A stretch of DNA of 64,000 nt from assembly GCA_037893245.1 (NCBI GenBank), contig JBAIAA010000074.1, positions 2,480,001-2,544,000 of the forward strand, written 5' to 3'. Numbering within the stretch: position 1 is the first letter of the stretch; each line of letters begins with the position of its first letter. Shown here in pieces: positions 45,101-57,100 of this stretch. The position numbers and the translations under genes were made by a program. The stretch is from Crossaster papposus. Taxonomy: Eukaryota > Echinodermata > Asteroidea > Velatida > Solasteridae. The notes under the pieces were generated by a model. The model was not told where the DNA came from and searched no databases. It worked only from the letters and a program-made list of their open reading frames with translations.

Positions 45101-48100
45101 TATTAGCAAGATTTTATAAATAAAATTTCATCTTTAGTGATTTGGTCAATGTACTGTGGTATTATACTGATGTTTATCCATGGATTCATGCAGTGTATTA
45201 TAAAGTGCATCTAATATAATTTGGCAAAAATAGTTTCCGGTTGTCAACTTCATATACACCGTAAAACCCCCCAAACAAAACAATTTAAAAAAAAAAAAAA
45301 AAAAATTATAAATAAATAAAAACTGGTACATTTATTATTTTTTACTTGATATCTTTACTTAAAATAATGTTGCTTTAAATGCATTAAAAACAAACCTTCT
45401 ATTCGTCAGTGTATGGCTTGTTACAAGTGAAATGGGGTGTTTGGACATTTATTTATTTGTGTACTACATGTATTTGTGATCCTGATCTTTGTGGTTGTAA
45501 TTTGAAGCCACCTTGACTTGCAGAATTGTACTCTTCTCAAAATGACCAATTCTGTTATTTGCAGGACACTAAAATATAGGGCACAAACATAATGCTTGGG
45601 TTGCGTGCGTGCGGGCACAGATTATTTACAAATACATATTAGCCTCCCCCCCCCCCCCCCCCCCCTACCCCCCCGGTAACACACAACCTCTTGATTTTAG
45701 CCAAGATCTCTTTGGATGGACCATTGAACAAGTAATTAATGAGAACAGCATGTGAGCAAGCTACATTGTACACTAACTTGAACAGCAACTGATTGATGAT
45801 CGCTGATGAGGCTGCGTTGATGAAGAAATGTTCCGGAGGAATATTAGAAGCAGCCTCAGCGATCATTTACTTCTCTTTTGTTGCCATTAACCAGTCCGCG
45901 TCAGATGCCAGTATACACGCACATTATTTTCTCGAGAATTCACTTGACGAATGACGTATAAACACATCGCACGCGAGGCTAGAAAAATCTGTCGGCGACC
46001 GGCTCACAGCGAGCGAGTCCGAAAATATTAGGGTGTGCTACCCACAGATGCTGGCTTGAATCCGCCTCGGATTAAGGTTCGTGAAAAAAACGATCCTGGT
46101 CAATGTCAAAATATTCCCGGTGCAAACTGGGTAAAGCAATTCCTTCTCTGATTTCAAGTTCAGGTAATTCTTTGTTTTGCTACAGTTCTGTGCATTCCTA
46201 ATACTAGGCAACCCTTTGCACTCTTTATAATAGCTTTTCCATGGTCAAAGCAGATAACAAAAGAAAGGATAAATTAAAACAAACTAGAACAAAACTTAAA
46301 TCTACTATTTAGGAAGGAGATAAGTTTTAGGTTTACTTTTAAATGTAACAACACAAGTAGAATCACGGACACTAATTGGGAGACTGTTCCAAAGTTCAGC
46401 AGCAGAGTGTGAGAAGGCGTGTTTGCCATAAGAGAAACTTGAGTTGTGAGTGTTAAGCCGAGTTCTATCCGAAGAAGAAAGATGTCCTAAAATAATAAAC
46501 ATTGAATTCTTCTGCTGAAATATTTCAATGGCACCAATGCAAAGCCCATGATGATTGTAGACAAATTTCTTCTATGCCTTTGTGAAAAATCAGGCACACT
46601 TTGAATAAATTTAAGATTTTGACCTGCAATGTAATATCTTCAAACTTCACATTCTTCACATAAAATACACCTGTAATGTCGGTGTTTGACCAAAATTGTG
46701 GCTAGATTTGCATTGATAGACGGTCATTGTGAAGCGAGTGCAAGTCTTTATCCATACGTGCATGTACCGGTACATGTAGCTATCATTAGATATTCACAAA
46801 TCATAAGTCCTTGATTTTCAGCCAGGGGTTAAACACCAAGAAAGAAAACCCCCAAAATCTCATCTCCAAATTTGTCACGAAACACGAGTGTACATGTCCG
46901 CCACCTTCTCCAGATGTACCCCAGACCAGAACAGCCTCCCATTATACCCAGCAAAATGCCCAACAGAGGTGATGGTTTAATGAGACCAAGAAGGGAGTAA
47001 ATCTCAAGAGCACGACTGGATGGTTTGAGTTTCGGGGCTAACAAAAGAACCCTGGTGTGTAGCGAGGGGTTAGATTTCATAGAGAAGTGGTGTAGAGATG
47101 TGCCAACATTGGTGTACCACGGGGGAAACTAGGTTGATCTTGCTAAGTATTTGAGAGAAGAGGGTTTGCTATTCCCAAGGGGTGATGCGAAAGCTCCGGA
47201 AGAGCAAACACAATCCACCCAATTGGTAGGACAGTCACGATTGGCCTACTTCGGTGATTAATCTGGAGAGGCGGGCATCCTCCATGCTCGCGTCCCAAAT
47301 TCATCAGTGGCATCTGCACCATAGACGATAAAATGTTGGTTCCACCTTCGCGGACAAAAGACAGTGCACAATAACAGGATAGTACATATAGTTGAAGGAG
47401 AGCACGAACTGTCTTTGTGTTAGACACAACTACTGCAGATAAGACTAAAGTTGACTCACCCAACATCAAATTCACACTTCATCAATATTTATAGCAAATT
47501 ATCAAGTCTAGAATTCCACCTGGACCCCCCCAAAAAGAACATTTCTCCTGTTTTCCCCCTCTTCCCACCTCACCAGATGCAGCACTGGAGATCACTTTCC
47601 TTTGTTTGGGTGTAATTTATAAAAATCCCCCAGGACTCCAAACAAACGTGTAAAAAAATGGTGATGAGACAGGATCATGATGTGTGACCATCTGCCGAAA
47701 AAATTACGATTTTCTAAAAAAAAATTGATAAAAAACTTCTCTGATAAAAATCTTCTCTGATATCCACACTAACCAATCTCATTATGTCCTATGTGATGTA
47801 GCCGGGTCCATTTTCACTTTCCATTTTTTCTTTTCCATTAGTAAGGTGTCTGATAAAACTGGTCCCCTGCATGCGTTTGTTTGCAACGGTATGCAGCTGG
47901 TGCCAGTGTAAATTTTACCCCCCAAAATGGCTCTGGCAGAAAATTGTTAATAAATATTCCTGAAAAAAAATCAATATTTGTTATGCTGATGGGAGACATT
48001 TCAGAAATCTTTAAAAAGCATGTTGCAAAATCTTGCTGCTGGATAGTTTTCAATAGTATTCAGCTTTTAATGTTAGTAGACCTTATGCATATAGCGGCCA

Positions 48101-51100
48101 TCTTAGAGGGCATATGAATACACAGCAGGTTCAATGACATGCAAAAGTCTATAATATTATGTGGTCTATTGTCGAAATATAATTTTCTCCAAATCATACC
48201 AATTCTGATCACAGTGAGTTTGTGCAAATGAATGCAAGTTTTGACTAGTTTGATGGCAAAATTTGTCTTTATGTTTATCCTCTAATTCCTAGATCACGTG
48301 TCTTCAAGATTTCTTCAAAGATGATGACGTATTCATTGCCTACGGACAGGAACGCTACTCACATGATGACTTTGACATTGCCGTGGAAGGTAAAAGATAA
48401 TCTCATGTTCTAGGATTTTGGTGTTTGTGCCTGCCACTTTTCCTGTTTCGATCAGTAGAGGGCGCTTTAGTTTCCAAGCACGGAGCTATGACACTCGCCT
48501 AATAAATGTATCGGGCAGTTATGTTATCTTTGTTTTTTTGCGATCGCCGTCTGGCGATCCTGGCGATCAGCCGATCACAAATTGTTATTTAAAAAATTCA
48601 ATTTTTCGGAATAATTGCACAATATCTAGCGCAATCATTTGGCTGGATGCCTAGAATTAATATTTGTGACCCAGCACGAGTAAATGAGACACTTTGCAGC
48701 AAAAATGGAAATTGAGATTTTGATTTCATCATTTAAAGCTAAACAAGCTTTAAATGATGAAATCAAAATCTCAATTTTTATTTTTGGCGCAAAGTGTCTC
48801 ATTTAATCGTGCTGGGTCACATTTGCTTTCAAATGAGTAAGATATTACCTAATAATTCGGTAGTAAATATTTTGGATATCTGCAAATAGTGTATCCTACA
48901 TGTACCTTTACACTTTATAATGACTCATTACAGTGTATCACCCTTTGCCATCCACAATACAGTACAAATATTTATTATTCAATATTGTGACGTTCGTCGT
49001 TAGCGTACCAGTCCTCCTGCGTCTGACTGGTTCGTTCGGTAGCGTGTCGCCTCGACGGTGTCGTATCCCAGCGGTGTTGGACCACAGCACCAGGCTATCT
49101 TCTTTGCTTGGAGGACAGGACCAGTAGACTGGTGAAGCAGAGCCAGTGGGAATGGGGAATGTGGTGGAATGTGGGAATAGGGTGGACTCGGAATGTGGGA
49201 GGAGTCGGAATGGGAGGGTTGGAGTCGGAAGGTGGGAGGAGTCGGAATGGGAATAGGGTGGAGTCGGAAGGTGGGAGGAGTCGGAATGGGAATAGGGTGG
49301 AGACGGAATGTGGGAGGAGTCGGAATGGGAGGACTAATAATTGGTAATCGGAGGTTTCTCATCAAGAACAGTGGTCATTGCCTTTAATCAGTCATCATCC
49401 GTCATGTCATTCCATTATAATCAAGAGCCTTAGTAATTATTGATCAAGCAATCAACTCCCTAAATCTTAGCCCTGCATCGCCTTTTATAAACTTTGAGCC
49501 CCATAGGCCAAGTACAACTTCTCTTTGACATACAACAGTGCATAAACGCAATTGACCAATCAGATACCAGGATTCCCTAATATGCAATGTGTAGGTGACT
49601 TGCAAGGCCTTTAAAACATACAGTTGGTGACTTTATAATTCTTATTCCGTCACATAGCCCCCCTCCCAAGGTTTTCAGTCCCTGGAAACTCTTAGAATAT
49701 TCTACTCAATCCAAATAATCCGTTTGCTTAACAACAGAAAATCGGTTTCCTATAAATTATTACAATCTTTTGTTTCTCTGTAACTTGAAAATATAAAGGT
49801 TAACACGTTATAAAAGATGTATCTTTTTCAGAGTTAACTTTTGCATAACAATTGGCAAGTTTATTAAAAAGCTCAAGTTTAGGTCCTCAAACGGGTAACT
49901 TTCTCAAAAATATAACAAGTCCTCAACAAGTTTTACTTTATACAAAAATATAAAAAGTCCTCAACAAGTTTTACTTTATACAAAAATATAAAAAGTCCTC
50001 AACAAGTTTTACTTTATACAAAAATAGAAAAAGTCCTCAACAACTTAAAATTTAAAACTAGGTTTAACAAGGAGACAATTAACTTAGTTATGTAACGCCT
50101 ATCGTATAGTTATATGTCATTCATGTTGAAGCTCCGCTTTATCTCTTCTTGGTGGACCACAATGTCATTCTTGTAGAAGGTCGTGGTGATAACCATGTCA
50201 ATTCTGTCGGCATTGCTACTGGTTTTTGGGTGCCGGTCTACCTCCGTGTCACTCTCAGATGTGGTGGAATCCACAACCATCGGAGCCCTGGACTGGTATT
50301 CCCTTAGGAGAGTCTTGAGGCTTTTCCCCCCTTTCCTTGGATGTTCCCCCTCGGTTGCTGTGGTGGATAGTGGTGTACCGGGCTGAGAAAGAGGCGGGGC
50401 CAGCAGCTCAATCGTTGGCTCAGGTGGGAGAGGGGGCAGCGGAGATGAAGAGTGCGGGTTTCGGTGGGTTGCCGACGGCGGAGGGTGCGATGGAGCTCCA
50501 GAGCGCTGGGGTTTACCGCCACGGTGAATCCTGGCGACGTGCCTGTCTCGGGTATCTCTTCTTGTGAAGCGCTCTCCACAGGTCGCGCAGAGGAACCCGG
50601 AGGTTTTAGCCCGATGACATTCCCGTACGTGCCTCACCATGTTAGACTTCTGCGTGGTCTCGACCCCGCACCCCGACTGTGGACAGTGGTGTGGTGTAGC
50701 CCGAGGTTCTTTCCGCCGGTCCTTGTCTGTTGGTCGGTCACGGTGTCCGTGATCTCTCTTCCCTTCCTGCTTATCGCTTGGCATTTCCGATGAAATGATC
50801 TGTCGGAATCCCGGTGGAATACGGCTTGTCGGAATAAGCTGTCGGAATCACGGTGGAATAATTAGTCGGAATAAGCTGTCGGAATCACGGTGGAATAATT
50901 AGTCGGAATAAGCTGTCGGAATCCTGGTGGAATAATCAGTCGGAATAAGCTCGAGAGGCTGAATGCGTGCGTGTTTACTGATGCTGGCTGAGGTACGAAC
51001 TGTACCATTTGCAGTACTACGCTGTGGCGCTAGCATGGCAACGGTCAAGTGCGCGCTACGTGACGTCACCGCACCAGCGCCGTTCACTCCTGCCGATTGA

Positions 51101-54100
51101 GGGCGCCGCTCGCGTATTATTTCTAATCACCCTGATCGATCTTTTTTTCCGTTGAAAATCAAAGTTATTCGTAATCGCTTAGTCGAACCGGGCGTTTCCG
51201 TTGCCTCGTAGGATTTCTTCGTTGTTTTGGAAGCTCGATAGGAAACTTTTGTGTTGACTTTGAGGCCTCTGCAGGTATATCTGTATCACAAGTTACTCCC
51301 TCCTCCAAATCTAGACATGGCTCCGTAACCCCCCCATCAGTTTGCCGAGGCGGTTGGTTAACTTCCGAGCCATCCTGCTTCTCCTCTGCCTGGGTTGTAT
51401 CTTCAAAGAACTTGTCTACTTCTTCGGTGGTTTGCAATTCTAGTGGTTCTCCCGCGGGCTCCTCCTGACAAGGTTTTGGCTTAGTCCGCCAGTCCTCTAG
51501 AGTAGGCCCTGTATACAGCTTCAGCTTGTCGTAATGCACTACCTTAGGCTTGGCTCTTGGCTTGTCTTGAACACGAAAGGTCACATCTGACAATTTATCT
51601 GTAACCAGATAGGGGCCCTTCCACTTGAACTGCAGCTTCGGTGAAAGCCCTTTTTTCCTTGCTGAGTTGTGTAGCCACACAAACATGCCACTCCTGATGT
51701 CTTTCCCCGCCACATGCCTGTCATAGTTCCGTTTCTGTCGCTGTTGGCTTGCCTTGATGTTCTCCCTTGCTTTGTCATGGGCTTCACTCAATTTTCCCCG
51801 AAGGTTTTGAGCGTAGTCTGTGGTCAGTGGATCCTCTTCCTCGTCCGGTACTTCCGTCAGGGCATCCAGGGGAAGGGTAATTTCTCGTCCCATTAACATG
51901 AAGTAAGGGGACTCTGACGTACTTTCTTGTGCCGCACTGCGGTAGGCCATCATGGCGTAGGACAGCTGCTCGTCCCAGTCCTTCTGATCCGGTCTCAGCA
52001 TGACACTCACCATGTCTACCAAAGTTTTGTTAAACCTTTCGATAAACCCGTCGGATTTTGGGTTAAAGGGACATGTGCGGGTCTGGTGAATTTCAAGAAG
52101 CTTGCAAACCTCCCGAAACACCGCTGACTGAAAGTTGGTTCCTTGGTCGCTGTGGATTTCCTTGGGGCACCCGTATCTACAGATGAACTCCTCCACCAGA
52201 GTCTTAGCTACAGTTGATGCCTTTTGGTTGGGGAGTGCATATGCCTCTATCCATTTTGTAAATGGATCGCCAATGACTAGCACGTATGCATTCCCTCGCT
52301 CGCTCCTTGGGAGGGGCCCCATCACATCCAATGCGATCCTTTCCATTGGTGCCCCCACCACGTATTGCTTCAGTGGTGCCCGAGCCTTTTTACCAGGTGA
52401 TTTTCTTCGGGCACAGATGATGCACCGTCTTATCTTTGCCCGCACATCTGCCGACATACCCGACCAGTAGTAGTGCCGGCGAACTTTCTGCAATGTTTTG
52501 TAGACTCCCTGGTGTCTTGATGTCTTACTGTCATGTAGTTCGGTCATGACATCTTCCTGAAAAGAAGCTGGCAATACTACTTGCCACTGTCTGTATCTCC
52601 CGTTTTCTGTTTCCCATCTACGTGACAGCACCCCGTTACGTATCTTCAACTGCTGCCATTGAGCCCAGTATGTTTTCAACGCCGTTGACTCCATCGAGAT
52701 GGCCTCCCATGTCGGCCTTTCGCCCTTTGCTACTGCTCGCATTATTGGTCCAATCGAAGGATCGGACAACTGCGTGTCCCTTAATTCCTTCAGCGTCCAT
52801 ATCGACTGCAGTGTCAGTGCATTTGTACCCCTCTCTTCTTCACTGCTTGTGCCATCCGACGTATCCTCCCCGGTCGGTGGTTCTCGTGAGTCGCTGATGT
52901 CGTCCTCCCTACCGCACTGTTTGCATGGCTTACGGGACAGCGCATCAGCGTTCTGATGGACTCGGCCCGGTCGGTGTTCGATTGTGAAGTCGTATTCGCT
53001 AAGAATTTCTAACCATCTTGCTAGTTGTCCCTCTGGATTACGGAAGTTTCTTAACCAGCGCAGCGCTCCATGGTCGGATCGAATTGTAAACTTCTGTCCA
53101 TACAGGTACTGTTTGAAGTGCTTCGCATACACCACCACAGCCAACAACTCCCGCCTTGTTACGCAATAGTTGCGTTCGGGCTTTGTCAAGGTACGGCTGG
53201 CATAAGCCACTACCCTCTCTGTGCCATCCTCGTGCTTCTGGGAGAGAACAGCTCCAATTCCGACGTTACTTGCGTCTGTGTCTATGATGAACTCACCCTT
53301 CATCTGAGGGTACGCAAGTATAGGCGCGGTGGTTAGCTTCTCCTTGAGTTCGGCAAAAGCCCGGTCACATTCCGCCGTCCAGATGAAAGCCCGGTCCTTT
53401 TCTGTTATTCTGTGGAGAGGTTTTGCGATGTCAGCGAAGCCCTTGATATACCGTCGGTAATAGGAGGCCAGCCCTAGAAAGCTCCGTACATCCTTCACTG
53501 ACTTCGGGGTTGGCCACTCGTATACCGTCAAGACTTTCTCCGGGTCTGTTGAGACTCCTTCCTTCGCCACGACGTGACCCAAATAGGTCACCTGCTGTTT
53601 GAAAAGACAACACTTTTTGGGCTTGAGTTTCAGCCCAGCCGCCTTGAGTCTCCCAAATACTTCCACCAGTCTCTCCACTTCTTCCTCAACACTCCTAGCG
53701 AAGACCACTATGTCGTCTAAGTACAACAGCATCACTTCCCACTGCAATCCGGCGAACACTCTCTCCATTAACCTTTCAAAGGTTGCAGGCGCATTACATA
53801 GGCCGAACGGCATGACGTTCCATTGGAACAGTCCAGCCCTGGTCACGAAAGCCGACTTGGCCTTTGCATCTCCATCCAGCTCTACCTGCCAGTAGCCACT
53901 AGCCAAGTCAAGAGTCGAAAACCATTCAGCCCCAGCCAAGGAATCCAAACTGTCATTTATACGAGGTATGGGATAGGCGTCCTTCAGTGTGCACTCGTTC
54001 AGAGCCCGGTAATCTACGCAAAACCGGGTGGATCCGTCTTTCTTCTTAACTAGAACCACCGGCGATGCCCAAGGACTGCTTGATGGTTCAATTGTACCTC

Positions 54101-57100
54101 TCTCTAGTAACTGCCGCACTTGTTGGTCAGCCTCAACCCTCTGCCAGATAGGAAGTCTTCTTGGTGGCTGCCGCCTGGGCCGTGCTCCGCCCACATCAAT
54201 TTTGTGCTTTACCAGGTCAGTTTTTCCCAGATCGTCATCGCCCTTTGAAAATACGCCTTGAAAGTCCACCAACAGTTTCTTCACTTTCCCATGTTGACCT
54301 TCCGGTAAGTTTTCAATGCTCCTGGCATACAAATCCACTAGGTGCCGTGGTAGTTCATCCTCCTCTACACCATCTTGCCGTTCTAAACCTGCCACGATAC
54401 CGCCGTTCCCCTGTATCTTGATCTCCTTGCCGTCTATTGGTACTAAGAGACCCGCTGTTGTCCCCTTATAGATTGTGACCACTGTGTCTCCAGGATTGAA
54501 CACCCTCACCGGGTATTGGTCAGCCGCTGCCCTTACCAAGGTGCTTGCAACCACCAATCCCCGTTTTCCAAGTTGAGACCTGTCGCTGGGTTCTATGATG
54601 CCCCATCCACTCAACTTCCCCTTTTGTCTCACCACTCCTGGAATAACAGCCTCGTGCCCAGGGGGAACCTGAACCGTCTCCTTTGTCACCACTCGGCAGG
54701 AAAATGAGCTGCAGTTGTTGCCATTACATGGAATAGTGTTGTCGCCGATTCTAAGCTGCAGCTGATCCAGATCTAGTATGCTACCCGTCATCAGTAAGAA
54801 GTTCATCCCCAAAATGCCTTGGTGGTTTATGGACCCCACGACCACTTCAACCCTGGCGCAGTGTCCCCCAATCCTCACATTCATGAACGCACTTCCTCTC
54901 ACGGGCAGAGGAGTACCATCGGCCTGACGAATAGTCTCCGTCATAGACTGCAATTCCGGTTTGCTGGTCGCTCCTATTCTTTCAAACTCTGTGGTGGATA
55001 TTACTGTTTCGGTGGAACCGGTATCTATCAGAAAATTAATAGGATGCTCTCCTATTTGTCCTTGGACGTACACAGTCTGCACCGAATTCCCTCTCTCTGT
55101 CGGTAGAAACGGTGGTCTTTCCTCTAGTTTGCTCTTTGTACGTCTCCTTCTCTCTTCGGGTCTGTCTGCGACGACCTTCCCACGACCCTTTGGGTTGGTC
55201 CAGTGGCGTTTCCCGAAACCGGTCCACGGGTTCTAGTTGACGGGCAATTTCTTCTAAAATGGCCCAAACCTCCGCAGTTGTAGCAGGCTTGATCACTCTC
55301 CATTGGTTTCCTGCCTCCCTCCTGCTGAGTCCATTTCTTATTTGCCCCAGTCTCTTCTCTCCAGGAAGCTGTGGTTTCATTTCTCATAGCTTTTTCTAGG
55401 CCAGCCATCATCCCGTACAATGCGGATAGCTGCTCTGACATGGCTTGTGTCTGTTGGTTAAATTCCTCCCTTGATACAGCTTCAACGTAACGGTTGGCTC
55501 TCGGATTTCTGTCTTGACGACCACCTTGGCCCCGCTGTCTCTGCCTCTCGGAGTTAAGGAACGATTCCGTTTCAAGCGCCGCCCGTATCGCTTCATCTAA
55601 GGACTTTGGGTGGGCCCTGAAGATTCCCGCACGCACCTCTGCGTCTGGGATGGCATCCATTAAATGCCCCTTGGCGAGTCTTTCCCGCGAATCTCTTGGA
55701 AGCTCGGGGTAGGCTAATCCCGTCAACCGCCGGATGCTTTGTCCGAGTGCTTGGAGACTTTCATTGGCTCCCCTTGTTCTGCTCCTCAGTTCCGCCAGGA
55801 ATCTCTCAGCCTGCTCGCCGGGACCAAATCTTCTCTCCAACCTTGTAGTAAGGTCGATGTAGCTCAATTCTTCGCCCTGGACCCCGTCTCCAAGCACTTG
55901 CTGGGCCTGCCCCTTTAGGCTTGCTGCCAAGAAGAATGCTTTCTCTGCAGAGGTCCATGCGTTAATTGTTGCACAAGATTCGAAATGAGCCTTGTAATCC
56001 CTCCACGGAATTTCCCCTGAAAATCTGTCCGGAACGAAACTCGGTTTCCGTTGTGCTCGGTGGATCTTATCGTCCCCTGCACTTGTCTTCCTCTCTTCTT
56101 CTGTCGTATGCCCGTCTGGTTTCCTGCTTCCAATTGTCGCTCCTGCCAACCCTTTCTCCAGTCCCTCCACTTTCATCGGTGTGGAAGCCTTTTGTAACTG
56201 CGGTTGACTCGACCCCATCTTGGTAGCCAAATCTGGACCCCACGTGCTCGTCCGCCCACTCGAAATCGGCACATACTCGCTTCCACCTCTCCATTGGGCT
56301 ACCTCCTCATAAGGTCTCCCTTGAGTAAAAGCCATGCTCGCGCTTGCTCCTCCTGAAGACTGGCCAGCTGCTGCTGCATACCCCGGGGATGTCCGCATTC
56401 CTGCCGTCATGGTGCTGAACACCCGTGGCACGTACGGGCTGTACCCCGGTGGTGCTTGAACTGCTCCACTGACGGTAGTAATTCCTGCTGGTCCAGAAGC
56501 TCCAACATTCACATCTCTTGTTGAATGTTCCCTTGCTCCTCTTCCCTCCGGGTACCAGTCTTCGATCGTCCCGATCGTTGCTAGTGGCCTGGGTGCTTGC
56601 TCTACCTTGGCTCCTAACACCTGCATGTTGCTCACCGGAGTAGAGGTGCTCCATGGATTCATCATTGGTAATCCGCCGTCTGGTTCCCCCAGCCCGTCAA
56701 TCCCTCTACGTTGCGGTGTCCTCTGTTGAGCCTCCTCAAGATGCGCAGTGCTGCTTGCCATTTTCTGCCTCTCCCATTCTTCTCCATCAGTTGTCCACTC
56801 AGAAAATCCGCCCTGAGCCACTGGGTTCGATGTGGATGTCATTGGAGCCAACTGAGAATTTGATGCTTCCTTAGCGCTTGTTCCGCTGGTCGCAACACTT
56901 CCTTCAGCTACTTGGAAGGGGTTATCTCTTCGATACCGGAATTCAACTCCCGAGTCGACTTCTTCCACCCGATGTCTCCCCGGTATCAGCCCCGCCTGCT
57001 CCAGCTGCTCCATTTCGTTGCCTCCGTCCTCCAGCTTCTGCTGAAGTTTCTCTTCTGGTGGATCCCACCGCTGCCACCAATGTGACGTTCGTCGTTAGCG

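Larger units (their letters stand above)
39164..48292 (+). other. DCLK: DCLK intron 1
   Basis: A 9.1-kb AT-rich intron. It contains MITEs (41255, 42172, 42929, 45887), an AAAT microsatellite (41796-41824), a LINE tail (46300, minus) and a poly-C tract. Three unlinked minus-strand ORFs (45639-45866, 46829-47080, 47143-47475) are not supported as genes. Confidence 0.6.

Noticed and set aside
45639-47475. Three minus-strand ORFs in DCLK intron 1 (45639-45866, 46829-47080, 47143-47475)
   Set aside because: Different frames, no splice sites that join them, no recognised domain. The first runs into the poly-C tract.
49000-49365. ORFs inside each LTR
   Set aside because: Repetitive translation of the G-rich tandem block, duplicated with the LTR.
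50110-50784. Envelope gene
   Set aside because: No signal peptide, membrane segment or furin-like site. The content is zinc fingers and disordered linker.
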